This document shows positions 16,214 through 24,876 of a stretch of 64,000 bases of DNA, piece by piece. The notes beneath the pieces are model-generated. The model did no database searches and was not told the origin of the DNA. It worked only from the letters and a program-made list of their open reading frames with translations. Within the stretch, counting starts at the first letter, position 1, and each line of letters begins with the position of its first letter. The translations under genes and the position numbers were made by a program. This DNA comes from an uncultured Erythrobacter sp. (GTDB taxonomy: Bacteria; Pseudomonadota; Alphaproteobacteria; Sphingomonadales; Sphingomonadaceae). The stretch spans positions 1,068,247-1,132,246 of the forward strand of contig CANLAD010000001.1 in assembly GCA_947488755.1 (NCBI GenBank), written 5' to 3'.

Positions 16214-17146
16214 ATGAGTCGCGATGATTTGGCCTTGCAGGCCGCCGCCGAACAGATTGCGCGGGCACAAGAAGACAAGGCGCGTCGCCCTTCTATCGCA
16301 GGGTTCTTCGACGAAGCCACTAACACGGTCAGCTATGTGGTGCATGATCCTGCCACATGCGAGGCCGCGATTATCGATTCGGTTCTCGATTACGAAGCGG
16401 CTTCCGGTCGGACTTCGAACAGCTCTGCCGACTTGATTATCGAATACGTGAATTCGCATTATCTGAAAGTGATATGGCATATCGAGACGCACGCCCATGC
16501 CGATCACATCTCCGCCGCCCCTTACCTTCAAGAGAAGCTCGGCGGAAAACTCGCGATCGGGAAAGAGATAATCCGGGTCCAGGAAGTGTTCGGGAAGCTG
16601 TTCAACGCTGGCACCGATTTCGAGCGCGACGGCTCGCAGTTCGATCACCTCTTTGTCGATGGTGAGACATTCAAGCTTGGAGAGATTGAAGGGATCGCCC
16701 TTCATGTTCCCGGTCACACTCCGGCAGACATGGCCTTCATTATCGGTGATGCTGCGTTTGTCGGGGATACGATCTTCATGCCGGACTTCGGGACGGCCCG
16801 CGCGGACTTCCCCGGCGGCGATGCCCGCCAACTGTTCCAGTCGATCCGTCGCCTGCTTTCGCTGCCGGACGATACCAGGCTGTTTCTTTGCCACGATTAC
16901 AAGGCGCCGGGCCGCGACGATTACGCTTGGGAAACGACTGTCAAGCAGCAGCGAACAAGCAATGTGCACGTCAAAGACGGAGTGACCCAAGACGAGTTCG
17001 TCGAGATGCGCACATCGCGTGACAAGACGCTGGCCATGCCTAACCTAATCATGCCCTCGGTGCAGGTGAACATCCGGGGTGGTCGCTTGCCTGACCCCGA
17101 GGACAACGGCGTCAGCTACATCAAGATTCCGGTGAACGCGGTATGA
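16214..17146 (+). CDS. MBL-fold persulfide dioxygenase (Blh/ETHE1-like)
   Basis: 310 aa metallo-beta-lactamase-fold enzyme of the Blh/ETHE1 group, which oxidises glutathione persulfide to sulfite. The iron-binding motif THAHADH, the HTPADMAF strand, GDTIFMPDFGTARADFPGG and LCHDYKAPGRDDYAWETTV are all present. The ATG at 16214 is set by the ggag ribosome site eight bases before; an ATG at 16196 is too far upstream. It is first in an operon with overlapping sulfur transport, transferase and SQR genes, the classical BigR-type set. Confidence 0.92.
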   Translation: MSRDDLALQAAAEQIARAQEDKARRPSIAGFFDEATNTVSYVVHDPATCEAAIIDSVLDYEAASGRTSNSSADLIIEYVNSHYLKVIWHIETHAHADHISAAPYLQEKLGGKLAIGKEIIRVQEVFGKLFNAGTDFERDGSQFDHLFVDGETFKLGEIEGIALHVPGHTPADMAFIIGDAAFVGDTIFMPDFGTARADFPGGDARQLFQSIRRLLSLPDDTRLFLCHDYKAPGRDDYAWETTVKQQRTSNVHVKDGVTQDEFVEMRTSRDKTLAMPNLIMPSVQVNIRGGRLPDPEDNGVSYIKIPVNAV

Positions 17147-17592
17147 CGCTCCCCGGATTCCCGGACGCCGCGCCGCTGGCTGGCCTCGCCGGAGGTGTTC
17201 TCATCGGGCTAGCAGCGGCGCTGATGCTGCTCGGGATCGGTCGGATTGCGGGCGTTTCCGGACTAGCTGCTCGCGCAACAGGTATTGCCGATAGCAGCCT
17301 GCCGCGTATCTCGGCTTGGGCATTTGTAATCGGGCTCCCTGTGGGCGCTCTAGTCGTGTTGCTCGCAAGAGGTGGGCTGCCAGCGAACTTCGCATCGCCG
17401 GTCTATCTCGCGGTAGCCGGCCTCATCGTAGGCATCGGAACGCGATTGGGCAGCGGCTGCACAAGCGGGCATGGTGTCTGCGGAATGAGCCGCTTCTCGC
17501 AGCGCTCGATCGTTGCAACGCTAACCTTCATGGTAACCGGGTTTGCGACGGTCGCGGTGATGAATGCGAAGGGATTGGAGGTGCTCCCATGA
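17143..17592 (+). CDS. YeeE/YedE-family membrane protein, N-terminal half type
   Basis: 149-aa membrane protein with four or so helices and the cysteine-bearing signature GSGCTSGHGVCG of YeeE/YedE transporters, which move thiosulfate or other sulfur compounds. The family is often split in BigR operons, and this is the first half; the second follows at once. It overlaps both neighbours by four bases (ATGA), so the stoichiometry is coupled. Confidence 0.88.
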   Translation: MTLPGFPDAAPLAGLAGGVLIGLAAALMLLGIGRIAGVSGLAARATGIADSSLPRISAWAFVIGLPVGALVVLLARGGLPANFASPVYLAVAGLIVGIGTRLGSGCTSGHGVCGMSRFSQRSIVATLTFMVTGFATVAVMNAKGLEVLP

Positions 17593-18008
17593 GCGGGCGC
17601 ATCCTTATTCCGGCTCTCTCCGGTTCGATATTCGGAGCGGGCCTCGCGCTTGGCGGCATGACTGACCCTGCACGCGTTCGGGGTTTTCTCGATATCTTTG
17701 GTGACTGGGATCCGACTCTTGCTTTCGTCATGGGCGGGGCTGTTCTTGTGATGGTCGTCGCCTGGCAAATCCAGCCAAGGCTTACTCAACCCCTGTTTGG
17801 TGGCGGCTTCAACCTGCCAGGAACTCAGGACCTGACGCCGCGCCTGATTGGCGGGTCGGCGCTGTTTGGAATTGGATGGGGCATTGCAGGCCTGTGTCCG
17901 GGTCCCGGCATTGCCGCACTTGTGATCGAGCCGGTGTCGGCCGCGATCTTTGTGGTCGCCATGCTGGCAGGCATGTTCCTCGTTCGCATCTTCGAAGGGA
18001 ATGCCTGA
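17589..18008 (+). CDS. YeeE/YedE-like (DUF6691-type) membrane protein, C-terminal half type
   Basis: 139 aa with four hydrophobic helices and the signature IAGLCPGPGIAAL, the second half of the split sulfur-compound transporter. The start ATG at 17589 overlaps the stop of the first half; a longer frame upstream runs out of phase through it. The stop touches the start of the sulfur transferase gene (TGATG). Confidence 0.88.
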   Translation: MSGRILIPALSGSIFGAGLALGGMTDPARVRGFLDIFGDWDPTLAFVMGGAVLVMVVAWQIQPRLTQPLFGGGFNLPGTQDLTPRLIGGSALFGIGWGIAGLCPGPGIAALVIEPVSAAIFVVAMLAGMFLVRIFEGNA

Positions 18009-18418
18009 TGGACATCCGCGATGTTACACCGAACTTTGCAGTCGCGCCGCAGATTCAGCCTGCGGATGCGGCAGAATTGGCCAAGCGAGGCTTCGTGGCC
18101 GTCATCTGCAACAGGCCGGATGGCGAAGAGGCGGGCCAGCCCGGCGTGGCCGAAATGCGCGAAGCAGCCGAAGCCAACGGACTGGCTTTCCATCACATCC
18201 CCGTTTCAGGCGGTCAGTTCCCCGAAGCAGCGGTTACCGCCTTCCGCGCGATCCGACGGGGCACTGAGGGACCGCTGCTGGCCTATTGTCGAACGGGTAC
18301 GCGCTCAATCACGCTCGATGCGCTCGCAAACCCGGATGATATCGACCCGTCAGAACGCCTCATTCGCGCAGCTGATGCTGGCTACGACCTTACCAATCTG
18401 CGCGACAAGCTCATTTGA
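18008..18418 (+). CDS. TIGR01244/DUF442-family sulfur transferase, phosphatase-like
   Basis: 136 aa with a rhodanese/tyrosine-phosphatase-like fold: the active-site loop LAYCRTGTRS carries the catalytic cysteine and arginine. In other BigR operons this domain is fused to the Blh dioxygenase; here it is a separate gene three positions downstream. It probably transfers persulfide sulfur between SQR and the dioxygenase. Confidence 0.85.
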   Translation: MDIRDVTPNFAVAPQIQPADAAELAKRGFVAVICNRPDGEEAGQPGVAEMREAAEANGLAFHHIPVSGGQFPEAAVTAFRAIRRGTEGPLLAYCRTGTRSITLDALANPDDIDPSERLIRAADAGYDLTNLRDKLI

Positions 18419-18437
18419 GAATTCTGGGAGAACAAAA

Positions 18438-19661
18438 ATGTCTGCTTCACACAAGGTGGTGATCGTCGGCGGCGGTGCTGCTGGGATCGCCACCGCCTCT
18501 TCACTTCTCAAGCGCCGCTCAGGCCTTGACATCGCGATCATCGAGCCCGCCAAAACGCATGCCTATCAGCCGGGCTGGACGATGGTTGGTGGCGGCATAT
18601 TCGAGCCCGAAGTCACTCGCCGAACCATGGCGAGCGTGATGCCCAAGGCGGTCACCTGGATCAAACAGGCGGCTAAGTCCTTCCAGCCCGATAACAACGA
18701 AGTGACGCTCGAGGATGGTTCGAACGTCCGTTATGAGGCGCTCGTTGTCGCCCCCGGTATCCGCCTTGCGTGGGAGAAGATCGATGGTCTTGAGAAGGCG
18801 CTCGGCAAGAACGGTATCACTTCGAACTATCGCTACGACCTTGCTCCTTACACCTGGGAGCTGGTCAAGAAGCTTAAAAGCGGCCGCGCCATGTTCACGC
18901 AGCCTCCCATGCCGATCAAATGCGCTGGCGCGCCGCAAAAGGCAATGTATCTCTCCTGCGATCACTGGCTGCGCGCGGGCGTGCTTGACGATATCGACGT
19001 CGAGTTCTGCAATGCCGGCGGAGTGCTGTTTGGCGTGGCCGATTACGTGCCCGCACTGATGAGTTACATCGAGAAGTATGGTGTTCATCTTGATCTCGGA
19101 CACACGGTCGTATCGGTCGATGGCCCCGGGCAGAAAGCCGTTTTGAAAACCGAAGACGGCGAGGTCACCCGCGATTTCGATATGTTGCACGTCGTGCCGC
19201 CGCAAGTCGCACCACAATTCCTTGCCGACAGTCCGCTGGCTGCCGAAAGTGGCTTCACCGATGTCGACCAGCATACCTTGCGCCACAACCGATACGACAA
19301 CGTCTTTGGGCTCGGCGATGCGGGCTCAATGCCCAATGCAAAAACCGCAGCGGCGGCGCGCAAGCAGGCGCCCGTTGTGGCAGTCAATGTGCTGCAGCAG
19401 CTCGACGGTCATGGGCCGAAGGCGGGATATGACGGCTATGGCTCGTGCCCGCTGACAGTTGAGCGCGGCAAGATCGTGCTCGCCGAATTTGCCTATGGCG
19501 GCAAGCTGGCACCAAGTTTCCCGACCTGGCTTATCGACGGAACCAAACCACAGCGTTTGTCCTGGATGCTCAAGGCTGACGCGCTTCCCTGGATATACTG
19601 GAACGGGATGCTCAAGGGCCGCGAATGGCTGGCCGGTCCGGGCGGCCTGATTGCCCAGTAG
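18438..19661 (+). CDS. sqr: Sulfide:quinone oxidoreductase, SQOR-like (type II)
   Basis: 407-aa FAD enzyme that oxidises sulfide and passes electrons to quinone at the membrane. The FAD loop VIVGGGAAGIATA is at the N-terminus. Two conserved cysteines sit in PIKCAGAPQK and YGSCPLT, the latter followed by ILAEF-like LAEFAYGG as in mitochondrial SQOR. The ATG at 18438 follows a gggag ribosome site. Its product, a low-molecular-weight persulfide, is the substrate of the dioxygenase two or three genes upstream, and quinol can go to the bd oxidase downstream. Confidence 0.93.
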   Translation: MSASHKVVIVGGGAAGIATASSLLKRRSGLDIAIIEPAKTHAYQPGWTMVGGGIFEPEVTRRTMASVMPKAVTWIKQAAKSFQPDNNEVTLEDGSNVRYEALVVAPGIRLAWEKIDGLEKALGKNGITSNYRYDLAPYTWELVKKLKSGRAMFTQPPMPIKCAGAPQKAMYLSCDHWLRAGVLDDIDVEFCNAGGVLFGVADYVPALMSYIEKYGVHLDLGHTVVSVDGPGQKAVLKTEDGEVTRDFDMLHVVPPQVAPQFLADSPLAAESGFTDVDQHTLRHNRYDNVFGLGDAGSMPNAKTAAAARKQAPVVAVNVLQQLDGHGPKAGYDGYGSCPLTVERGKIVLAEFAYGGKLAPSFPTWLIDGTKPQRLSWMLKADALPWIYWNGMLKGREWLAGPGGLIAQ

Positions 19662-19686
19662 GGCGACGGTTTAGGGGCCTTCAAGA

Positions 19687-21444
19687 ATGCTTTCGCGCTA
19701 TCTTCCGATCCTTGAGTGGGGACGAAACTATAATCGGGGCGTCCTGACAGATGATCTGATGGCGGCGGTGATCGTCACCATCATGCTGATCCCACAGAGC
19801 CTCGCCTATGCGCTGCTCGCCGGGCTCCCTCCAGTCGTCGGTCTGTATGCTTCGATCCTGCCGCTCGTTCTCTATGCGATCTTCGGAACAAGCCGGACGC
19901 TCGCAGTAGGGCCGGTCGCGGTGATCTCGTTGATGACGGCATCGGCTGCTGGTGCAGTGGCACAGCAAGGCACGGCGGAATATCTCGAAGCCGCCATAAC
20001 ATTGGCGATGCTTTCAGGCGTGATGCTGGCCATCCTTGGCTTTCTGCGTGCTGGTTTCCTGGCCAATCTGCTGTCACATCCGGTAATCAACGGCTTCATC
20101 ACGGCATCGGGCATTCTCATTGCCACCAGCCAGTTGAAACACATACTTGGCATCCAAGCAGGAGGCGACAATTGGCCGGACATGCTGGGCTCGCTCAGCG
20201 GCGCGATTGGTGACACCAATGTGTGGACGCTGGCGATCGGTATTCCGGCAACGCTGTTCCTTTTCTGGGTGCGCAAAGGCGCAAAGCCTGCCTTGCAGCG
20301 CATCGGACTGCCGGAGCGTGCAGCAGACATGACCGCGAAGGCGGGGCCGGTCGTTGCAGTTGCGCTGACCATCCTTGCGGTTCTTGCGCTCGATCTAGGA
20401 GCGAAGGGTGTCGACCTGGTCGGCGCGATCCCGCAGGGCCTGCCGCCTTTTGCGCTACCGAGCACCGATTTGTCGTTGATCGAGAAGCTCTGGGTCCCCG
20501 CCCTGCTCATCTCGATCATCGGCTTTGTGGAGAGCGTCTCGGTCGCGCAGACACTCGCCGCCAAACGCCGCCAGCGCATTTCGCCGGACCAAGAACTCAT
20601 AGGCCTCGGCGCGGCCAATGTCGCCAGCGCTTTTTCAGGCGGCTACCCAGTGACGGGAGGCTTTGCCCGCTCGGCTGTCAACTTTGATGCGGGAGCGCAG
20701 ACTCCTGCGGCAGGAGCCTACACCGCCGTCGGCATCGCGCTCGCGACACTGTTCCTGACGCCGCTTCTTTACAGCCTGCCCATCGCCACGCTCGCCGCGA
20801 CCATCATCGTCGCGGTCCTGAGCCTCGTGGATTTGAAGACGCCGGGACGGCTCTGGCGCTACTCAAAGGCTGACTTTGCAGCGCATGTCGCGACCATCGG
20901 GATCACCCTGCTCGCGGGCGTCGAGATGGGCGTGATCTCAGGCGTCGCGGTGGGCTTGCTCCTTTATCTTTGGCGAGCAAGCCGCCCGCACGCAGCGATC
21001 GTGGGGCGCGTCCCGGAGACAGAACACTTTCGCAATGTTGAGCGGCACAAGGTCATCACGGTTCCGCACATCCTGTCGATCCGCATCGACGAGGCTCTGT
21101 CCTATCTCAACGCGCGCTGGCTCGAAGAGTATGTGCTGGAAGAAGTCGCAGATCGTCCCGCCGTGCGCCACGTGATCCTGATGTGCAGCGCAGTGAACGA
21201 GATCGACGCATCTGGGCTGGAAAGCCTCGAAGCAATCAATCACCGGCTCGGGGACGGCGAGATCGGCCTGCATCTGTCCGAGGTCAAAGGACCGGTGATG
21301 GATCGCCTGAAACGCTCCCATTTCATCGAAGAGCTCAACGGAGAGGTGTTCCTCTCGCAGTCGAAGGCTTTCGAGAAACTGGTCATGGACGACGGAACCC
21401 CTCCAGAACCACACGATCACTATCTCGCGCGAGGTCTGATCTGA
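19687..21444 (+). CDS. SulP-family anion transporter with STAS domain
   Basis: 585 aa, about 10-12 membrane helices of the SLC26/SulP family (LIPQSLAYALLAGLPPVVGLY near the start, GGYPVTGGFARSAVNFDAGA in the middle), followed by a cytoplasmic STAS domain (about 470-560; EIDASGLESLE). Placed after SQR and the dioxygenase, it may export sulfite or sulfate made from sulfide rather than import sulfate; direction is inferred. Its stop overlaps the next start (TGATG). Confidence 0.9.
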   Translation: MLSRYLPILEWGRNYNRGVLTDDLMAAVIVTIMLIPQSLAYALLAGLPPVVGLYASILPLVLYAIFGTSRTLAVGPVAVISLMTASAAGAVAQQGTAEYLEAAITLAMLSGVMLAILGFLRAGFLANLLSHPVINGFITASGILIATSQLKHILGIQAGGDNWPDMLGSLSGAIGDTNVWTLAIGIPATLFLFWVRKGAKPALQRIGLPERAADMTAKAGPVVAVALTILAVLALDLGAKGVDLVGAIPQGLPPFALPSTDLSLIEKLWVPALLISIIGFVESVSVAQTLAAKRRQRISPDQELIGLGAANVASAFSGGYPVTGGFARSAVNFDAGAQTPAAGAYTAVGIALATLFLTPLLYSLPIATLAATIIVAVLSLVDLKTPGRLWRYSKADFAAHVATIGITLLAGVEMGVISGVAVGLLLYLWRASRPHAAIVGRVPETEHFRNVERHKVITVPHILSIRIDEALSYLNARWLEEYVLEEVADRPAVRHVILMCSAVNEIDASGLESLEAINHRLGDGEIGLHLSEVKGPVMDRLKRSHFIEELNGEVFLSQSKAFEKLVMDDGTPPEPHDHYLARGLI

Positions 21445-21605
21445 TGGCTGCGATCGCCAATAAAGACGAGAAATGCCGCCGCATCCAAGCGTTGATCGAG
21501 AGCGGCAGGGGAGTTTGCGAGAGTTGCCGCGAAATTGGCATCTCAGAGAAGACCTTTTATCGTTGGCGGAAAGCACAATCCTTGGGGGGAGGATCGAAAT
21601 GCTGA
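21444..21605 (+). CDS. 53-aa helix-turn-helix protein, transposase-OrfA-like
   Basis: Tiny protein whose whole length resembles the N-terminal helix-turn-helix of transposase OrfA proteins: CRRIQALIESGRGVCESC then IGISEKTFYRWRKA. It has three cysteines at about positions 11, 25 and 28 plus one at the end. Its ATG overlaps the SulP stop and its end overlaps the DoxX start by seven bases, so it is not a stray insertion but is embedded in the operon. A DNA-binding regulator taken from a transposon is possible; there is no catalytic domain nearby. Confidence 0.6.
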   Translation: MAAIANKDEKCRRIQALIESGRGVCESCREIGISEKTFYRWRKAQSLGGGSKC

Positions 21606-22054
21606 AATCGATTGACGCCTTGCTCTCGCCTTCGGAGCGATGGTCGCGCATCGCCGAACTGATCTTCCGTTTCTTCACCAGTCTGATCTTCATCATCGGC
21701 GGCTTGGGGCATTTCGGCCGTCATCAAATGATGCTTGACCGTATGGCCGGTTCTCCTTGGCGTGACACTGTAAACTCGATTGGTGATCCCTCTGTGCTCT
21801 TGTGGCTGAGCGGAGCGGCATTTGTAGTGTTTGGCATCGCGCTAGCTTCGGGCTTCATGACGCGACTTTCTGCTCTGATAATTCTGGTCACGCTAATACC
21901 GATCACATTCTTAACCCATGTCGCCCCTGGTGGGACCGGGCCGCTGTTCAAGAACATTGCGATAATGGGCGCGCTCATCTTGCTGATGGCCAAAGGCGGC
22001 GGAGCTTATTCGATTGATCTGGTGCGCGAGCGCGCGCCCATAGCGAGACAGTGA
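21599..22054 (+). CDS. DoxX-family membrane protein
   Basis: 151-aa protein with four membrane helices and the DoxX-type FIIGGLGHFG opening. Family members join thiosulfate oxidation or redox balance. The ATG at 21599 lies inside the end of the small HTH gene, after a gggggagg ribosome site. Confidence 0.85.
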   Translation: MLKSIDALLSPSERWSRIAELIFRFFTSLIFIIGGLGHFGRHQMMLDRMAGSPWRDTVNSIGDPSVLLWLSGAAFVVFGIALASGFMTRLSALIILVTLIPITFLTHVAPGGTGPLFKNIAIMGALILLMAKGGGAYSIDLVRERAPIARQ

Positions 22055-22073
22055 AGAAGGAAAGGACCTATCT

Positions 22074-22541
22074 ATGGATATCGACATTGGGATCGATGAC
22101 GCAGGACGTGAAAAATCATCGAACGCGCTGAAAAAGCTGCTTGCGGACACATACACGCTTTATCTCAAGACCCATGGCTATCACTGGAATGTGGAAGGGC
22201 CGCATTTCCAACAATTGCACCTTCAATTCATGGAGCAATATACCGAGATGTGGACGGCGGTCGACGAACTGGCTGAGCGCATCCGCGCTCTTGGGCATTA
22301 TGCGCCCTCGTCGTACTCAGAAATGAGCGGTCTCTCATCCATAAAGGAGGAGGCCGGCAGTCCGGATTGGCAGGAGATGGTGACCAATCTTGCCAAAGGT
22401 CACGAGCAGGTGGCGAAAACTGCACGTGAGGTGCTCAGGGTTGCCGAGGAAATCGGCGATGAGGCAACATCCGACGTGGTCGCTCCGAGGCTGACGTTAC
22501 ATGAGAAGACGGCATGGATGCTCCGCGCGACCGCGCAATAG
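22074..22541 (+). CDS. dps: Dps-family ferritin-like protein
   Basis: 155 aa mini-ferritin that stores iron and protects DNA from peroxide. The ferroxidase segment THGYHWNVEGPHFQQLH and the later MWTAVDELAERIRALG supply the shared-site His, Asp and Glu ligands. It follows DoxX by 19 bases with a gaaggaaagg ribosome site. It fits the peroxide and sulfur stress theme of the operon. Confidence 0.92.
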   Translation: MDIDIGIDDAGREKSSNALKKLLADTYTLYLKTHGYHWNVEGPHFQQLHLQFMEQYTEMWTAVDELAERIRALGHYAPSSYSEMSGLSSIKEEAGSPDWQEMVTNLAKGHEQVAKTAREVLRVAEEIGDEATSDVVAPRLTLHEKTAWMLRATAQ

Positions 22542-22611
22542 GCCAGTCCTCAATATGCAAAAGGTGTAATTGTGGGCGTCATATCGACGATTTATCGGCG
22601 CATTTCCTCGG

Positions 22612-22640
22612 TTAATCGGTTGTTTAAAAATATCGATTAA
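22612..22640. promoter_or_regulatory. Inverted repeat upstream of second peroxiredoxin
   Basis: TTAATCG (22612-22618) and CGATTAA (22634-22640) are perfect complements separated by 15 AT-rich bases, about 75 bases before the gene. Candidate regulator site; no regulator assigned. Confidence 0.3.
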
Positions 22641-22715
22641 TGTAAGTGCGTAAATGAATTGGAAGACTCGGCTCGCTTTGCGTAGCTCATGGCCATCAAA
22701 TCAAGGAGCACAAAG

Positions 22716-23345
22716 ATGAGTTTGCATATTGGCGATACCGCCCCCAACTTCACCGTCGCCACGACTAAGGGTGAGATCGATCTCCATGACTGGTCAGGCG
22801 ACAGCTGGGTCTTTTTCTTCAGCCACCCGGCGGACTTTACCCCTGTCTGCACTACCGAAATGGGCATGACGGCCAGGCTTGCCGCTGAATTCGAGGCGCG
22901 CAATGTCAAACCGCTCGGCCTCTCGACCGACACGGTCGAAGAGCACCTGGAATGGGTGAAAGATGTCGATGAAACGCAGGGGGTCACCCTCGACTTTCCT
23001 ATCGTCGCAGATCCGGACCTCGAGATCGCGAAGCTCTATGACATGATCCACCCGGATCAGAGCGAAACCGCAGCCGTGCGATCGGTGTTCATCATCGATC
23101 CGGCAAACAAGATCCGTCTGGTGATGACCTATCCAATGAGCGTTGGCCGCAATTTCGATGAGATCCTGCGCGTCATCGACAGCCTCCAGCTTTCCGACCG
23201 CGCTACTATCGCAACTCCTGCCGATTGGCGGCCCGGCGATGACGTGATCATCCCGCCTTCGATCAACGATGATGACGCGAAGACGATGTTCCCACAGGGC
23301 TTCACCACCATCAAACCATACCTACGGACGACCAAAGTCGCCTGA
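22716..23345 (+). CDS. Peroxiredoxin, Prx6/1-Cys type (second copy)
   Basis: 209 aa. The active-site segment is FSHPADFTPVCTTEMG, with the Prx6-type C-terminal arm (PADWRPGDDVIIPPS). The ATG at 22716 follows an aaggag ribosome site; an ATG at 22689 has none. It is followed by a strong terminator, so it is probably its own transcription unit. Together with the copy at 15480 it brackets the sulfide operon. Confidence 0.92.
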   Translation: MSLHIGDTAPNFTVATTKGEIDLHDWSGDSWVFFFSHPADFTPVCTTEMGMTARLAAEFEARNVKPLGLSTDTVEEHLEWVKDVDETQGVTLDFPIVADPDLEIAKLYDMIHPDQSETAAVRSVFIIDPANKIRLVMTYPMSVGRNFDEILRVIDSLQLSDRATIATPADWRPGDDVIIPPSINDDDAKTMFPQGFTTIKPYLRTTKVA

Positions 23346-23353
23346 GGGTCGCG

Positions 23354-23383
23354 GGGCGCGTTCGCAGCAAAGCGGACGCGCCC
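23354..23383 (+). terminator. Rho-independent terminator after peroxiredoxin
   Basis: Long GC-rich hairpin with arms GGGCGCGTTCGC (23354-23365) and GCGGACGCGCCC (23372-23383), one base mismatched, followed by a T-containing tail (ttagcctttt). Confidence 0.8.
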
Positions 23384-23433
23384 TTAGCCTTTTGATTCAA
23401 GATTATCACAACTGAGGGATCACGCTTTCCACC

Positions 23434-24876
23434 ATGTTTGATCAGCTCGATGCCCTGCTGCTGGCGCGTATCCAGTTCGCCTTCACGGTCAGCTTCCACT
23501 TCTTCTTTCCTGCCTTTTCTATCGGGCTCGCTAGCTACCTCGCCGTGCTCGAAGGCCTGTGGCTGAAGACCGGCAAGCAGGTCTATCTTGATCTGTTCAA
23601 ATACTGGCTCAAGATCTTTGCCATCGCGTTTGCCATGGGCGTCGTCTCGGGCATTGTGATGAGTTATCAATTCGGCACGAACTGGTCGGTGTTCTCCGAC
23701 GTCGCCGGACCGGTTATCGGGCCGCTCATGGCCTATGAGGTACTGACTGCCTTCTTCCTGGAGGCTGGTTTTCTCGGCGTCATGCTGTTCGGCATGAACA
23801 AGGTCGGGAAGAAGCTGCACTTCACCGCCACCCTGATGGTCGCGATCGGCACATTCGTGTCGGCCTTCTGGATCCTCTCGGTGAATAGCTGGATGCAGAC
23901 GCCGGTCGGGCACGTGATGGGCGACAATGGCCAGTTCCTGCCCGGCGATAGCTGGTGGGACATCGTCTTCAATCCCAGTTTCCCCTACCGCCTCGTGCAC
24001 ACCGTGATGGCGGCCTACCTCACCACGGCTTTTGTGGTCGGAGGTGTGGGTGCGTGGCATTTGCTCAAAGACAAGGCCAACCCGCATGCGCGCAAGATGT
24101 TTTCGATGGCGATGTGGATGGCTGCGCTCGTCACGCCACTGCAAATCTTCGCCGGTGACATGCACGGCCTCAACACGCTCGAGCACCAACCCGCCAAGGT
24201 CATGGCGATGGAGGGGCATTTCGAAAGCCATCCCGATGGCGCGCCCTTGATTTTGTTCGGTATCCCGGACAGCGAAAGCAAAACGGTGCGCTATGCGATC
24301 GAGATTCCGAAGCTGTCTTCGCTGATCCTCAAGCACGATCTGAATGCGTCGATGGACGGCCTCGACACCATCCCGGATGACGAAGAGCCGCCAGTTGGCA
24401 TGGTCTTCTGGTCATTCCGCATCATGGTCGGGATTGGCTTTGCGATGCTCGGTATCGGTCTTTGGAGCCTCTATGCTCGTGGCCGCAAGCGCCTCTACGA
24501 CGCTCCTTGGCTCCACCGTGCAGCGATCCTTATGGCTCCTTCCGGCTTCGCGGCGGTCCTCGCCGGCTGGATAACAACAGAGGTCGGCCGACAGCCCTAC
24601 GTAATTTACGGCTTGTTGCGTACAGCCGATGCGGCCAGTCCGCTTGACGCGCCTGCAGTCGCAGCTTCTTTGCTGGCCTTCATCATCGTTTACTTTACCG
24701 TCTTCGGGATCGGCGTTTGGTACATCCTGCGCCTCATGAGCAAAACTCCGTATGCTGGCGAGGTCGGCGTCAAACGTGGAGACACAGGGCCAATCCGGAC
24801 GGCTGGCATCACACCGGGACCGACGCAGAATCCTGGCCACGACGAACCCCTTCCAGCTGAAAAGGAGGACGTGTGA
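23434..24876 (+). CDS. cydA: Cytochrome bd-type quinol oxidase subunit I (CIO type)
   Basis: 480-aa membrane subunit carrying the haems and quinol site. It starts at the conserved DALLLARIQFAFTVSFH with haem-ligand His, has the GRQPYVIYGLLRT block near residue 388, and has a short Q-loop as in cyanide-insensitive CioA. Bd oxidases tolerate sulfide, which blocks haem-copper oxidases, so linkage to SQR makes sense. The next gene overlaps its stop. Confidence 0.94.
   Translation: MFDQLDALLLARIQFAFTVSFHFFFPAFSIGLASYLAVLEGLWLKTGKQVYLDLFKYWLKIFAIAFAMGVVSGIVMSYQFGTNWSVFSDVAGPVIGPLMAYEVLTAFFLEAGFLGVMLFGMNKVGKKLHFTATLMVAIGTFVSAFWILSVNSWMQTPVGHVMGDNGQFLPGDSWWDIVFNPSFPYRLVHTVMAAYLTTAFVVGGVGAWHLLKDKANPHARKMFSMAMWMAALVTPLQIFAGDMHGLNTLEHQPAKVMAMEGHFESHPDGAPLILFGIPDSESKTVRYAIEIPKLSSLILKHDLNASMDGLDTIPDDEEPPVGMVFWSFRIMVGIGFAMLGIGLWSLYARGRKRLYDAPWLHRAAILMAPSGFAAVLAGWITTEVGRQPYVIYGLLRTADAASPLDAPAVAASLLAFIIVYFTVFGIGVWYILRLMSKTPYAGEVGVKRGDTGPIRTAGITPGPTQNPGHDEPLPAEKEDV

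Noticed and set aside
21444..21605. Insertion sequence
   Set aside because: Only the short HTH frame is present, with no transposase catalytic part, terminal inverted repeats or target duplication.
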